Origin: Cognatundibacterium curvum
Lineage (GTDB): Bacteria > Pseudomonadota > Gammaproteobacteria > Burkholderiales > Burkholderiaceae_D
Assembly (NCBI RefSeq): GCF_014284235.1
Contig: NZ_JACOGD010000008.1
Location: 124,001-188,000 of the forward strand
Length of the DNA stretch: 64,000 nucleotides
Reading direction: 5' to 3'
In this document: positions 54,290 to 62,883 of the stretch, piece after piece
How the letters are laid out: each line of letters begins with the position of its first letter
Position numbering within the stretch: position 1 is the first letter of the stretch
The notes under the pieces: generated by a model
The model's input: the letters and a program-made list of their open reading frames with translations, nothing else
The model's database searches: none
Told to the model about the DNA's origin: nothing
Program-made: the position numbers and the translations under genes

Positions 54290-55123
54290 ACCCTGGTCCG
54301 GCAGATAGCGCCAGTCCTGTAAAGCCAGATAGCCATCAGCACAAGCCAGTACCAGCGTATTCCCTGCGTGATGTACCAGGCTGCCAGCGAGCAGATTATG
54401 GTCACCGGGCCAGGCACTGGCTTGCAGCACCTGGATTTTTTGTCCCTGAAAACGGGTATAACAGCCGAGCTCGCCAAAAGCGCGTAACTGACGCCGGATA
54501 TGCGCGACGCTGCTACTGCAATCCAGCGTCTGCTCTTCCATACTGAACATGGGCCAGTATTCGCCCTCATCCTGAATTTGCGCATCACGCCATAACTGGC
54601 TGAATCTGGCCACAACCCTGGTCGCCAGCACTTGATTGGCAATCTGTATTTTCAGGTGCAGGGTTTCATGCGTATCGTACTCATCGAGTGCAAACCTTTC
54701 AGCGTCCAGCACTGCGCCAGTGTCATAGCCCGCATCGATACGGTGGCAGCTCACCGCCCACGAACGATGTCCGCGCAGGATGGCCTGAATCAGCGGATAC
54801 GGACCGCGTCCGACCGGCAGCGGCGAAGGATGGAAATTCACGGCATACGGCAGATAAGCCCGCCAGTCGGGAATTTTATAGTTGTAGCTGGCGACGATCA
54901 GAACCTCACATCCAGTATCTGCCAGGCTCTGCAAATCGGCAGTCTGTATACGATTCAATTGCAACGGAATACTCTGCAAGGCCGCCAATGCAGTCAGTTG
55001 TTGATTACTGCCCGAGACCTCCGTGGCTAACTGGCTAAACACTTTGAGCAAAGTCCAGCCTGCGGCTTGCAGACTTTCCAGTACGCCGATATTTCTGTCA
55101 CAGCCAACAAATGCAAAACGCAT
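54263..55123 (-). CDS. Formyltransferase family protein
   Basis: A 286-residue N10-formyltetrahydrofolate-dependent formyltransferase. The catalytic N-H-D set is seen: Asn and His in NFHPSPLPVGRGPYPLIQAI and Asp in RIDAGYDTGAVL. It resembles methionyl-tRNA formyltransferase (fmt) and sugar formyltransferases, but the missing fmt neighbour (def) and its position beside a CelD-like acyltransferase favour a role in surface sugar or lipid modification. Convergent overlap with the neighbour by 27 bases. Confidence 0.83.
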   Translation of the reverse strand: MRFAFVGCDRNIGVLESLQAAGWTLLKVFSQLATEVSGSNQQLTALAALQSIPLQLNRIQTADLQSLADTGCEVLIVASYNYKIPDWRAYLPYAVNFHPSPLPVGRGPYPLIQAILRGHRSWAVSCHRIDAGYDTGAVLDAERFALDEYDTHETLHLKIQIANQVLATRVVARFSQLWRDAQIQDEGEYWPMFSMEEQTLDCSSSVAHIRRQLRAFGELGCYTRFQGQKIQVLQASAWPGDHNLLAGSLVHHAGNTLVLACADGYLALQDWRYLPDQGLTRNAHAL

Positions 55124-55163
55124 CGCTTACTCCTGTTCAGCGCATATCTGGCAAGGTGCAAGC

Positions 55164-56522
55164 CTATAACACCCGGTAAGCCAGGCGATCCAGCCTTACC
55201 GTACTCAGACGTCCAAGTAATTTACTCACATCCGCCGGATAATCACGGATTTTTTCGAGTTGCTGATAATCGTGAATCTGGCTGGTATGCTGCAAAATGC
55301 TGTTCAGTTCCTGTTGCAGCTGTGGCTGCAATTCATGCTGAGGATCGTGGATCAGCAAGGCATTTTCCAAATCCAGCCGGAAGGCGCGTGGATTCAGGTT
55401 ATTGCCGGTCATCAGCGCATAATCCTCGTCTATCCACATGCCCTTGAGATGATAGCTATTCGTCCCCTCACGCCACAGATGCAGACGCAGGCGCTCTGCC
55501 TGGATATCTTTCTGATGCGACTTGGCAAAGCGCCGTAAATTGGCCTCGTACAGATACGGCAATGCGGAAATCACTTTGAAGGGTTCTTCCGGCGGTATAT
55601 AAAAATCGTTCGCGGTTTTATCACCGACGATCACATCCACTTTCACGCCACGTTTTAAGGCGCGGTTGATTTCACGGGTAATCGCAACTGGAAAATTGAA
55701 ATACGGGGTACAGATACAAATGCTTTGCTGGCTATTAGCGATCAACTGGCAGATCACGCGGTTTAAGGGATTGTTTTTCCCCACGCCGACTAAGGGCGTC
55801 ACCGACAATTGCTGCGCATGCCGCTCCAGCCCGGATGGAAAATGATAGCGTGCTTTTTTGAGACTGGCACGAAAGCTGCGGATTTCCGGACGTATCTGTT
55901 TAGTCGCAGGATAGCCTGCTTTATCCAGTCTGTGTACAGCTGAAGCGGATAGCAAATGCTGACGGATAAAGTCCACCATGGAATTCGCGAGCACGGCATT
56001 CTGTATCAGCAAATAGCGGTCATGCCGATATTTATCAAACTGATGCAGGTAGACATTGTTCAGGCTGGCACCACTGTAGATGACCAGATCATCAATCACA
56101 AAGCCCTTGAGATGCAGCACACCAAACAATTCGCTGGTCTGCACCGGGATGCCATAGACCGGCACCTGGGTCGCGCTGTGACTGCTGATGCGCTGATACC
56201 AGGCGGCGTTACCGGCACTGACACCCGTCTGTTTTTTTTCACCGATTAAACCACGCTGCGCGCGGTGCCAGTCCACCATCACGGCGATATCCAATGCCGG
56301 ACGCGCAGCTTTGGCAGCATGTAGCGCCGCCAGTATTTCCGCTCCGGCTTCGTCATTCTGCAGATACAGACTGCACAGGTAAATCCGGTTTTTTGCATGC
56401 GCAATCTGCTGCAGCAATTCCTGCTTATAGGCAGCAGCACTCAGCAAAGTCCGGACTTTGCCCGCATCCAGTGCTATCGCTGGCAACTGATCTAAGTTTG
56501 AACGTGGTCGTAGAAATCGCAT
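55164..56522 (-). CDS. pssA: CDP-diacylglycerol--serine O-phosphatidyltransferase (type II, PLD-like)
   Basis: A 452-residue PLD-superfamily enzyme that makes phosphatidylserine from CDP-diacylglycerol and serine. It matches E. coli PssA strongly in VDWHRAQRG, VLHLKGFVIDDLVIYSGASL and YLHQFDKYRHDRY. The two HKD motifs are HLKGFVIDD and HLKGMWIDED, followed by TGNNLNPRAFRLDLENALLI. With the ATG at 56522 the length equals the E. coli enzyme (451); the frame runs on to a GTG at 56561. The enzyme type is common in gammaproteobacteria and less usual in betaproteobacteria, where type I pss is expected. Confidence 0.93.
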   Translation of the reverse strand: MRFLRPRSNLDQLPAIALDAGKVRTLLSAAAYKQELLQQIAHAKNRIYLCSLYLQNDEAGAEILAALHAAKAARPALDIAVMVDWHRAQRGLIGEKKQTGVSAGNAAWYQRISSHSATQVPVYGIPVQTSELFGVLHLKGFVIDDLVIYSGASLNNVYLHQFDKYRHDRYLLIQNAVLANSMVDFIRQHLLSASAVHRLDKAGYPATKQIRPEIRSFRASLKKARYHFPSGLERHAQQLSVTPLVGVGKNNPLNRVICQLIANSQQSICICTPYFNFPVAITREINRALKRGVKVDVIVGDKTANDFYIPPEEPFKVISALPYLYEANLRRFAKSHQKDIQAERLRLHLWREGTNSYHLKGMWIDEDYALMTGNNLNPRAFRLDLENALLIHDPQHELQPQLQQELNSILQHTSQIHDYQQLEKIRDYPADVSKLLGRLSTVRLDRLAYRVL

Positions 56523-56615
56523 CGGGAAGTGTGGCTGATAAAAACAGAAAGATAGTAGCACTACCTGCGCTGGCTTCCTAGCAAGCGCTGCCCGCTAAGC
56601 ATCAACAAAACTCAC

Positions 56616-57221
56616 TTATATCCGGCGCCAGACTTGCCAGCGCTCTTTACCACCGAATACCTCCAGTGCATCGAGCGAAGCCTGATCCAGCTCTAACTGA
56701 AAATAAGGCGACATCATTTGCATCAGGCTGTCGGCATGCGTCAAAAATGGCGGCCCTTTGGGTGAGTGCAGTGGGTTCTCATCGAGGTAAAAATAACCCG
56801 CCAGCGTGGCGCCGGCCGGCAATAGCTCTGCCCAGCGCTGAACGATGCGTGGCCGGAATTCAGGTGGCAATGCGCAAAAAAAAGCACGCTCGTAGATCAA
56901 TGCCAATGGCTGAGCGGGCGTAAATTCAAAAAAATCTGCCTGCGTCACCAGCTTTGCCCACGGGCCAAGCACTTGCTGCGCACTGTGTACCGCAGCCGCA
57001 GAAAAATCAATGGCCTCTACCTGCCAGCCTTGCTGCGCCAGGAATCCTGCTTCATACGCATTGCCGCAGCCGGGTATCAGCACGCTGCCAGCCTCACTTT
57101 GCGCGATGAATTGCCGGAATTGCTGAGGCACAGCGCCTTTGTCCCAGGGTGTGAATTGCTGCTCAAAGCGCTCATCCCAGAAGGCTGGCTGGCGCGCATC
57201 ACGTTGCAGAAAGTTTGACAT
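56616..57221 (-). CDS. Thiopurine methyltransferase-like SAM methyltransferase
   Basis: A 201-residue class I SAM-dependent methyltransferase of the TPMT type. The N-terminal FWDERF and TPWDKGAVP, the SAM-binding SVLIPGCGNAYEAGFL and VEAIDFSAAAV, and IYERAFFCALPPE are typical. Its substrate in bacteria is unknown. It lies directly downstream of ubiB on the same strand (26 bases), in an order common in Burkholderiales. Confidence 0.9.
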   Translation of the reverse strand: MSNFLQRDARQPAFWDERFEQQFTPWDKGAVPQQFRQFIAQSEAGSVLIPGCGNAYEAGFLAQQGWQVEAIDFSAAAVHSAQQVLGPWAKLVTQADFFEFTPAQPLALIYERAFFCALPPEFRPRIVQRWAELLPAGATLAGYFYLDENPLHSPKGPPFLTHADSLMQMMSPYFQLELDQASLDALEVFGGKERWQVWRRI

Positions 57222-57247
57222 AGTGGCAGCGTCCCTGACTGAGAGGT

Positions 57248-58813
57248 TCAGGCCAAAAAGTACCAGTGGTAGAGCAATTGTGCGGCGATCACACCCGCCA
57301 GCAAGCCTCCGGCAAAATAAATGATAGTACGCAGCAGGGTATTGGTTGCCCTTTGTTCTGCCAGCAAAGCAGCCAGCATCTGATGATCCTGATTACCCTC
57401 TGCCATCCGGCTCAGGGCCTGATGCGCGAGACGTGGCAATTGCGGGAAGATATGGCTGTAGCGTGGCGCCTCGTCTTTGAGTTTATCGAGCAGCCCACGC
57501 CAGCCTACCTGTTCACTCATCCAGCGCTCCAGATACGGCTTGGCGGTTTTCCATAAATCCAGATCCGGATCGAGCTGACGTCCTAAGCCTTCAATGTTCA
57601 GCAGCGTCTTTTGCAGCAGTACCAGTTGCGGCTGCACTTCCACATTGAAACGGCGCGAAGTCTGGAACAGGCGCAACAGCACCTGACCAAATGAAATATC
57701 TTTCAGCGGACGGTCGAAAATAGGTTCACAACAGGCGCGCACCGCGGCTTCCAGCTCATCAACACGGGTCTCTTTCGGCGCCCAGCCAGATTCGATGTGG
57801 GCTTGTGCCACACGTTTGTAATCACGCTGGAAAAAAGCCAGGAAATTCTGTGACAGATAATCTTTATCAAAGTCATTGAGGGTGCCAACGATGCCGAAAT
57901 CCAGCGCGATATAGCGTCCAAAGGTCGCCGGATCGGTCGATACCAGGATATTCCCTGGATGCATATCCGCATGAAAAAAACCATCGCGGAAAATCTGAGT
58001 GAAAAAGATGGTCACGCCATCTCTGGACAATTTGCTGAGATCGACACCGGCTTCACGCAAACGCTCAATCTGGGAAATCGGTATGCCCTTCATGCGCTCC
58101 ATCACGATCACTGATGAAGAACAGTAATCCCAATGCATTTCGGGCACCAGCAATAAATCGGAATCCATGAAATTGCGACGCAGCTGGCTACCGTTTGCCG
58201 CCTCGCGCATCAGATCCAGTTCGTCGTGCAGGTATTTATCGAACTCTGCGACTACCTCTCTGGCCTTGAGGCGCTTGCCATCGGCCCACAAGGCCTCCAG
58301 CCAGCTGGCGGCGACCTGCATCAAGGCTACATCTTTATCGATGGTGTCTTTCATCCCCGGACGCAGCACTTTGACCGCGACTTCACGGCCGTCTTTGAGG
58401 GTAGCGAAATGCACCTGCGCGATAGAGGCAGACGCGACCGGTATGCGTTCAAAACTGCCGAACAAGGTATCCGGATGGGCGCCCAGTGATTTCTGTATCT
58501 GTGCTATTGCCAGATCAGGATCGAAGGAAGGAACGCGATCCTGCAGCTTCGCGAGTTCTTCGGCGATATCCGGTGGCATCAGATCACGCCGGGTGGATAA
58601 GACCTGGCCGAACTTCACAAAAATAGGACCCAGATCTTCTAAGGCTTTACGCAGGCGTTCGCCACGTGGCGCCGACAAATCACGCCAAAACAAAGCCGTC
58701 TTCAGCAGCTTAAGCAAACCTGGCACTTGCAAGCCGCTGAGCGCGATTTCATCTATGCCATAACGCAGCGTGACACGGATAATTTTAAACAGACGGACAA
58801 ACTTCAAAATCAT
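57248..58813 (-). CDS. ubiB: Ubiquinone biosynthesis regulatory protein kinase UbiB
   Basis: A 521-residue ABC1/UbiB-type atypical kinase needed for ubiquinone synthesis. The KxGQ signature is [31 protein letters not shown] and the metal-binding DFGIVGTL follow. One or two hydrophobic helices close the C-terminus. It overlaps ubiJ by ATGA and is downstream of ubiE in the same direction, the conserved ubi cluster. Confidence 0.95.
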   Translation of the reverse strand: MILKFVRLFKIIRVTLRYGIDEIALSGLQVPGLLKLLKTALFWRDLSAPRGERLRKALEDLGPIFVKFGQVLSTRRDLMPPDIAEELAKLQDRVPSFDPDLAIAQIQKSLGAHPDTLFGSFERIPVASASIAQVHFATLKDGREVAVKVLRPGMKDTIDKDVALMQVAASWLEALWADGKRLKAREVVAEFDKYLHDELDLMREAANGSQLRRNFMDSDLLLVPEMHWDYCSSSVIVMERMKGIPISQIERLREAGVDLSKLSRDGVTIFFTQIFRDGFFHADMHPGNILVSTDPATFGRYIALDFGIVGTLNDFDKDYLSQNFLAFFQRDYKRVAQAHIESGWAPKETRVDELEAAVRACCEPIFDRPLKDISFGQVLLRLFQTSRRFNVEVQPQLVLLQKTLLNIEGLGRQLDPDLDLWKTAKPYLERWMSEQVGWRGLLDKLKDEAPRYSHIFPQLPRLAHQALSRMAEGNQDHQMLAALLAEQRATNTLLRTIIYFAGGLLAGVIAAQLLYHWYFLA

Positions 58814-59382
58814 GAACGCAACCTTTCCAGTCTTTCGATGCGCTTCATGAGACGCTCGACATCGTCACGGGTTTGTTGAACTTGCTGAGCCAGCTGGCGG
58901 GTCAGCTGCGGGCGTACCAGTACGGGTTTTTCTTCGGTGAGATATTCCGCAAGGTTGTGCTGCAGTCGCTGATGTGCCTGCTGTACGTTTGCTATCAAGG
59001 ATTTACTGCCTGCGACCAGATGGACGGCGGGAATGTCGCCGATCACACGGCTCAGATCGGCCTCAGCATCCCAGCGCAGATGTTCACTGAGTCGGGAAAT
59101 GGTATTCGCCAGATCAGCATCCCCTTCAATTTTCACATAAGAGAAAGCACGTTCGCGGTTTTGCAGTATCAGCGGCACATCGCTGGCCTGTATCCGTATC
59201 GTGACATCAGCCAGCGCATCCGGCGCTACTGCTTCCAGATAGCCATCGACCGCTATCCTCAGGCGGATTTGCAGCATTTGGGTATCAATACAGGCGACCT
59301 TACCGGCGTGCGGCAATAACTGCTGCAAAGCCCAGTCTTCGCGTGCTAACAAGTGATTAATAAAGGGAGCAACGGAGATCAT
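58810..59382 (-). CDS. ubiJ: Ubiquinone biosynthesis accessory factor UbiJ (SCP2 domain)
   Basis: A 190-residue protein: N-terminal SCP2-type lipid-binding domain (about 1-130, with [20 protein letters not shown]) and a C-terminal helical tail rich in Gln/Arg ([20 protein letters not shown]). UbiJ binds ubiquinone intermediates in the soluble Ubi metabolon. Start 59382 fits the family; the frame extends to 59442. Its stop overlaps the ubiB start. Confidence 0.9.
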   Translation of the reverse strand: MISVAPFINHLLAREDWALQQLLPHAGKVACIDTQMLQIRLRIAVDGYLEAVAPDALADVTIRIQASDVPLILQNRERAFSYVKIEGDADLANTISRLSEHLRWDAEADLSRVIGDIPAVHLVAGSKSLIANVQQAHQRLQHNLAEYLTEEKPVLVRPQLTRQLAQQVQQTRDDVERLMKRIERLERLRS

Positions 59383-59442
59383 AACAGTCCCGGTGGCAGG
59401 CTTAATATCCGATATAAGCGGATCTACTCTGCCAGGTATCAA

Positions 59443-59475
59443 TAAAAAAACCGCCCGACAAATGACGGGCGGTCT
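59443..59475 (-). terminator. Rho-independent terminator between the Tim44-like gene and ubiJ
   Basis: On the minus strand ACCGCCCG and CGGGCGGT around TCATTTGT are followed by a T-run (59443-59449). It separates the Tim44-like gene from ubiJB, so the latter need their own promoter or read-through. Confidence 0.88.
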
Positions 59476-59527
59476 CCAGTTTAACAGTTTCCGGGCAGGC
59501 AGGTCCTGGATCTGTATCAGCTAAGCC

Positions 59528-59583
59528 CAACTTATTGCTATCAACTTATTGCTATCAACTGATTGCGATCAACTGATTGACAG
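59528..59583. repeat. Four tandem 14-base repeats
   Basis: CAACTTATTGCTAT occurs twice exactly (59528-59541 and 59542-59555), then CAACTGATTGCGAT (59556-59569) and CAACTGATTGACAG (59570-59583). It lies between the Tim44-like stop and its terminator. The exact and degenerate copies suggest slippage-driven growth. Confidence 0.85.
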
Positions 59584-59624
59584 CGCTTAGCTATGACCTG
59601 TCTGCACTACTGCTAAGTGACAGA

Positions 59625-60554
59625 TCAGACTTGCTGTATCCCTGCCAGTACCCAGCCGCCCTGACCATTTGCAGGTTTAGACAGATTCCAGACTTCGGCG
59701 AAAGGCTCGGTCGGCGCATTCGCCGCTTCTTTGATCATGCCGGTGAACTTCACGCTGGCCATGTAATCATTGCCTACCTGTTCAATACCCAGCAAATCGG
59801 CATCGATGCTGACCACGTCGGTCACATTCGCACTGGCACCACGTTCCTGCAATTGCAATTTCAATTCAGCGAACATTTCACCGGTGGTGAATTCACGCAG
59901 ATCATTGACATCTGCCTTATCCCAGGCCGCTTGCAAGCGGATGAAATAAGACTTGGAGCTACGCAGGAAACCAGGCACATCGAAATCAGCCGGAATCGTC
60001 CAGGAACCCGCATTCGGATCAACTGCAGTCTGGGTCTGGGCTGACTGATAAGCCTGATGATCAGGCTGAGACTGAGGCTGAGACTGACTGAAGCTCTGCG
60101 CCTGTGGCACACCGGCATACGCTGGCTGACTGAAGGCGTTCGCCGGTGCCGCTTTATTGCCACGGAACAGACGGAACAGGAAGAAAATCAGGAAACCGAT
60201 GGCCGCGAACGTCAGCAGCGAACCCAGCATACTGGCGACTGCACCACCCAGACCAAAGTGGGACAACACACCGGCCAGTAAGGCGCCACCGATCAGACCG
60301 CCAACGATACCTTTCCATGGAGTCGCTGGTTTAGGCGGCACAGCAGGTGCGGGCGCAGCAGCTGGCGCACCTGGCTTAGCCTGATTGGCCGCATTACCCG
60401 GATTCGCAGGTGCAGCCGGCGTCGCCTGGCGCGACACATTTTGTGACTGGCGTCCGGAAGACCCACCGCCGCCCAGGCGTTTAGCATCAGCATCCGTCAC
60501 CGTCATTGCTAAGGTGCTGGCGACCATGACCATGGCGAGTAAAAATTTCTTCAT
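59625..60554 (-). CDS. Tim44-like domain protein
   Basis: A 309-residue exported protein: signal peptide (KKFLLAMVMVASTLAM, cleavage near DADA-K), a Gly/Ala/Pro-rich spacer, one or two hydrophobic segments near 80-130, a Gln/Ser linker (QSFSQSQPQSQPDHQ) and a C-terminal Tim44-like domain (about 185-305; FLRSSKSYFIRLQAAWDKAD split after SYFIRL). The fold binds lipids or proteins. It lies between ubiE and ubiJ, as in other Burkholderiales; function unknown. Confidence 0.88.
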   Translation of the reverse strand: MKKFLLAMVMVASTLAMTVTDADAKRLGGGGSSGRQSQNVSRQATPAAPANPGNAANQAKPGAPAAAPAPAVPPKPATPWKGIVGGLIGGALLAGVLSHFGLGGAVASMLGSLLTFAAIGFLIFFLFRLFRGNKAAPANAFSQPAYAGVPQAQSFSQSQPQSQPDHQAYQSAQTQTAVDPNAGSWTIPADFDVPGFLRSSKSYFIRLQAAWDKADVNDLREFTTGEMFAELKLQLQERGASANVTDVVSIDADLLGIEQVGNDYMASVKFTGMIKEAANAPTEPFAEVWNLSKPANGQGGWVLAGIQQV

Positions 60555-60574
60555 TGCTGTGACTCCTTCACTTC

Positions 60575-61309
60575 TTAAAGTTTGATACCGGTGTGTAATG
60601 CGGCCACACCTGCCGTCAAATTGAAATACTGTACTTTTTCCAGACCGACCGCTTCCATCATGCCTTTCAGCGTTTCCTGATCCGGATGCATACGGATAGA
60701 TTCCGCCAAATAACGGTAACTGTCTGCATCACCCGCGATTTTCTGTCCCATCCAAGGCAGTATCTTGAATGAATACAGGTCATACGGTTTTTGCAGCACT
60801 TCAGGCACCTTAGAGAATTCCAGCACCAGCAATTTACCGCCCGGTTTTAACACCCTGCGCATTTCTGCCAGCGCCTGCTCTTTGTGCGTCATATTACGCA
60901 AACCGAAAGCAACCGTGACGCGGTCAAAATAATTATCCTGGAAAGGTAATTTCTCTGCATCGCACAGTAAAGTGGGGGTGATCAGTCCTTTATTCAAGAG
61001 GCGGTCGCGTCCTACACGTAACATCGACTCATTAATATCGGTATGCCAGACTTCGCCAGTCTTGCCCGCCTGCTTCACAAATTCTTTGGTCAGGTCACCG
61101 GTACCACCGGCGATATCCAACACTTTGAAGCCGGGACGCACGCCGGCCTGGGCGATGGTGAAGATTTTCCAGATGCGGTGCAAGCCACCAGACATCACGT
61201 CATTCATGATGTCGTATTTGGCCGCCACAGAATGGAAAACTTCCGCAACCTTATGTACTTTTTGATTTTCTTCGACTGTGGTGTAACCGAAATGGGTGGT
61301 ATTGCTCAT
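60575..61309 (-). CDS. ubiE: Ubiquinone/menaquinone biosynthesis C-methyltransferase UbiE
   Basis: A 244-residue class I SAM methyltransferase that methylates the quinone ring at C2. The family N-terminus [13 protein letters not shown] and HRIWK, the SAM motif [12 protein letters not shown], and [15 protein letters not shown] are seen. It is the first ubi gene of the cluster; the Tim44-like gene follows by 20 bases. The C-terminus [15 protein letters not shown] is typical. Confidence 0.96.
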   Translation of the reverse strand: MSNTTHFGYTTVEENQKVHKVAEVFHSVAAKYDIMNDVMSGGLHRIWKIFTIAQAGVRPGFKVLDIAGGTGDLTKEFVKQAGKTGEVWHTDINESMLRVGRDRLLNKGLITPTLLCDAEKLPFQDNYFDRVTVAFGLRNMTHKEQALAEMRRVLKPGGKLLVLEFSKVPEVLQKPYDLYSFKILPWMGQKIAGDADSYRYLAESIRMHPDQETLKGMMEAVGLEKVQYFNLTAGVAALHTGIKL

Positions 61310-61428
61310 AATTTCTGACTCCTTTGCGATGCCGCATTATAGGGGAAGTGCCCGCAAACGGCATGGATTTTGGTCATCTCAACATGTATCCGGGGCACTG
61401 GCCGCAGCCCGAGGCGCTGCACAGCAGC

Positions 61429-62037
61429 CTACTCTGCGCGCTGAGGTAAGGCGATACTGCGTACCTGGAAACGCCCATCATCGTTGAACAGCCAGGTTTC
61501 AGATAGCTCCAGTCTGGCGCCACGAATTAATTTAGCTGGCGGTTTGGCAAACGGTGCAGCCTGACGCAGGCTTTGCATGGCGCGCTGTTCAGCGTAACGA
61601 TCGCCGTTACCGCGTAACAGTTCCACCCGGTTCAGACTGCCATCGGCATTGATCACATAGCGCAACACGATCACGGCGCGCAGCAAAGGCTGAGGCTGCT
61701 CCTGATACACATAAGAAGGGAAACTGGCATAGACGCGCTGTGCCACTTCGCGCTTGTATGCATCTATGCTGGCGGCCTGCGATGGCGCCGGTGGTGGCAG
61801 TGATTTCCCTGCTAACTCTGCGGGTGATGCGCTGCCGTTGCCAGTTGCAGCGATAGGACTGGCAGTGCCAGGCACAGAGCCACTGCGACCAGATGGCGCT
61901 TCAGTAATGCTGCTGCAAGCGCTCATCAGCAGCAAACCTGCCGCACTGACACTGGCTGTGCGGCCATGGCGCTGCACTTGCCGCTGTCCGGCCTGTAACA
62001 GCCGCTTAGTGAGCGCTGCCACAGGAACGTCCTGCAC
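61429..62037 (-). CDS. TonB C-terminal-like lipoprotein
   Basis: A 202-residue exported protein. The first 45 residues hold a positively charged region and a hydrophobic segment ending in a lipobox-like MSAC. A Pro/Ala/Ser linker follows, then a TonB-C-like domain: VAQRVYASFPSYV, VIVLRYVINADGSLNRVELL and FAKPPAKLIRGARLELSETW. It lacks the N-terminal anchor of true TonB, so an energy-transducing role is doubtful. GTG at 62037 gives the longest form and overlaps the DUF971 gene; a GTG at 62022 with AGGA upstream is an equally good start. Confidence 0.75.
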   Translation of the reverse strand: MQDVPVAALTKRLLQAGQRQVQRHGRTASVSAAGLLLMSACSSITEAPSGRSGSVPGTASPIAATGNGSASPAELAGKSLPPPAPSQAASIDAYKREVAQRVYASFPSYVYQEQPQPLLRAVIVLRYVINADGSLNRVELLRGNGDRYAEQRAMQSLRQAAPFAKPPAKLIRGARLELSETWLFNDDGRFQVRSIALPQRAE

Positions 62038-62422
62038 TGATCATGGGCGCATCGCGGCCAGTCTCACCCGGATGCCCTGCTGCCTGCAGCTTTTGCAGAT
62101 AGTCTTGCCACAGCTGGCTCTGATTTTCGCCTAACCAGTATAAATACTCCCAGGTGAAAATCCCTGAGCTGTGTTCGTCAGAGAATAAGGGGCGCACCGC
62201 ATAATTCCCAACCGGTTCTATGCCCACCAGACTGACTTCACGCTTACCGGTTTGCAGGGTTTCCTGCCCCACGCCGTGACCACGTACTTCCGCTGAAGGT
62301 GAATACACGCGCATCAGCTCAAACGGCAGTACAAAGCTGCGACCATCGTCGAAGCTGATTTCCAGGACGCGCGACTGGGTACGCGCATTGAGTGAAGTAG
62401 GTTGTGGTTTAGCTGTACTCAT
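62006..62422 (-). CDS. DUF971 family protein
   Basis: A 138-residue protein matching DUF971 (also the N-terminal domain of gamma-butyrobetaine hydroxylase): VLEISFDDGRSFVLPFELMR, VGIEPVGNYAVRPLFSDEH and SGIFTWEYLYWLG. In bacteria the domain is often encoded next to ubiE or Fe-S/Mrp genes; function not established. It starts 5 bases after the HIT gene stop. Confidence 0.9.
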   Translation of the reverse strand: MSTAKPQPTSLNARTQSRVLEISFDDGRSFVLPFELMRVYSPSAEVRGHGVGQETLQTGKREVSLVGIEPVGNYAVRPLFSDEHSSGIFTWEYLYWLGENQSQLWQDYLQKLQAAGHPGETGRDAPMISAGRSCGSAH

Positions 62423-62427
62423 CGTTG

Positions 62428-62883
62428 TTATATGCTGGATAAGCGCTGTTGTATGGCGCGGATCAATTGTGGCAGGCGTTCACGTCTGGCACTCAGAATT
62501 TCTTCTGCTGGGCCGCTGGTCTGTGCTGCGGCCCAGACCGGATTCGGAAAATGAGTGTCATCCAGATAGCGCGGTATCACATGCCAGTGCAAATGCGGCA
62601 CCATATTACCAAAACTGGCCAGATTGATCTTATGCGGCTGCAGCACTTCACGCTGTGCCGCTTCCACCTGCCACACCACCTGCATGATTTCCTGCCGTTC
62701 CGCCTCAGACAAATCGGTCATTTCTTTGACGTGCTGATTCCAGATCACGCGGCAAAAGCCTGGATAATTCACATCATCCACCAAAATCACACGCCAGTTA
62801 GCGCTGCTTACAATAAGCTGCGCCTGAGTAGCCGCACATAATTCACAGCCGGGCACGGCTTCATGCTGAACAGACTGCATCAC
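62428..62883 (-). CDS. HIT family nucleotide-binding protein
   Basis: A 151-residue histidine-triad protein. The catalytic motif is HLHWHVIPR (HxHxH). CELC near the N-terminus could bind a metal. Members hydrolyse nucleotide phosphoramidates or AppppA-like substrates. The ATG overlaps the stop of the Fe-S oxidoreductase by ATGA, so translation is coupled. Confidence 0.92.
   Translation of the reverse strand: MMQSVQHEAVPGCELCAATQAQLIVSSANWRVILVDDVNYPGFCRVIWNQHVKEMTDLSEAERQEIMQVVWQVEAAQREVLQPHKINLASFGNMVPHLHWHVIPRYLDDTHFPNPVWAAAQTSGPAEEILSARRERLPQLIRAIQQRLSSI

Noticed and set aside
59528..59583. Tandem repeats as a CRISPR array
   Set aside because: The 14-base units are contiguous without spacers and no cas gene is nearby.
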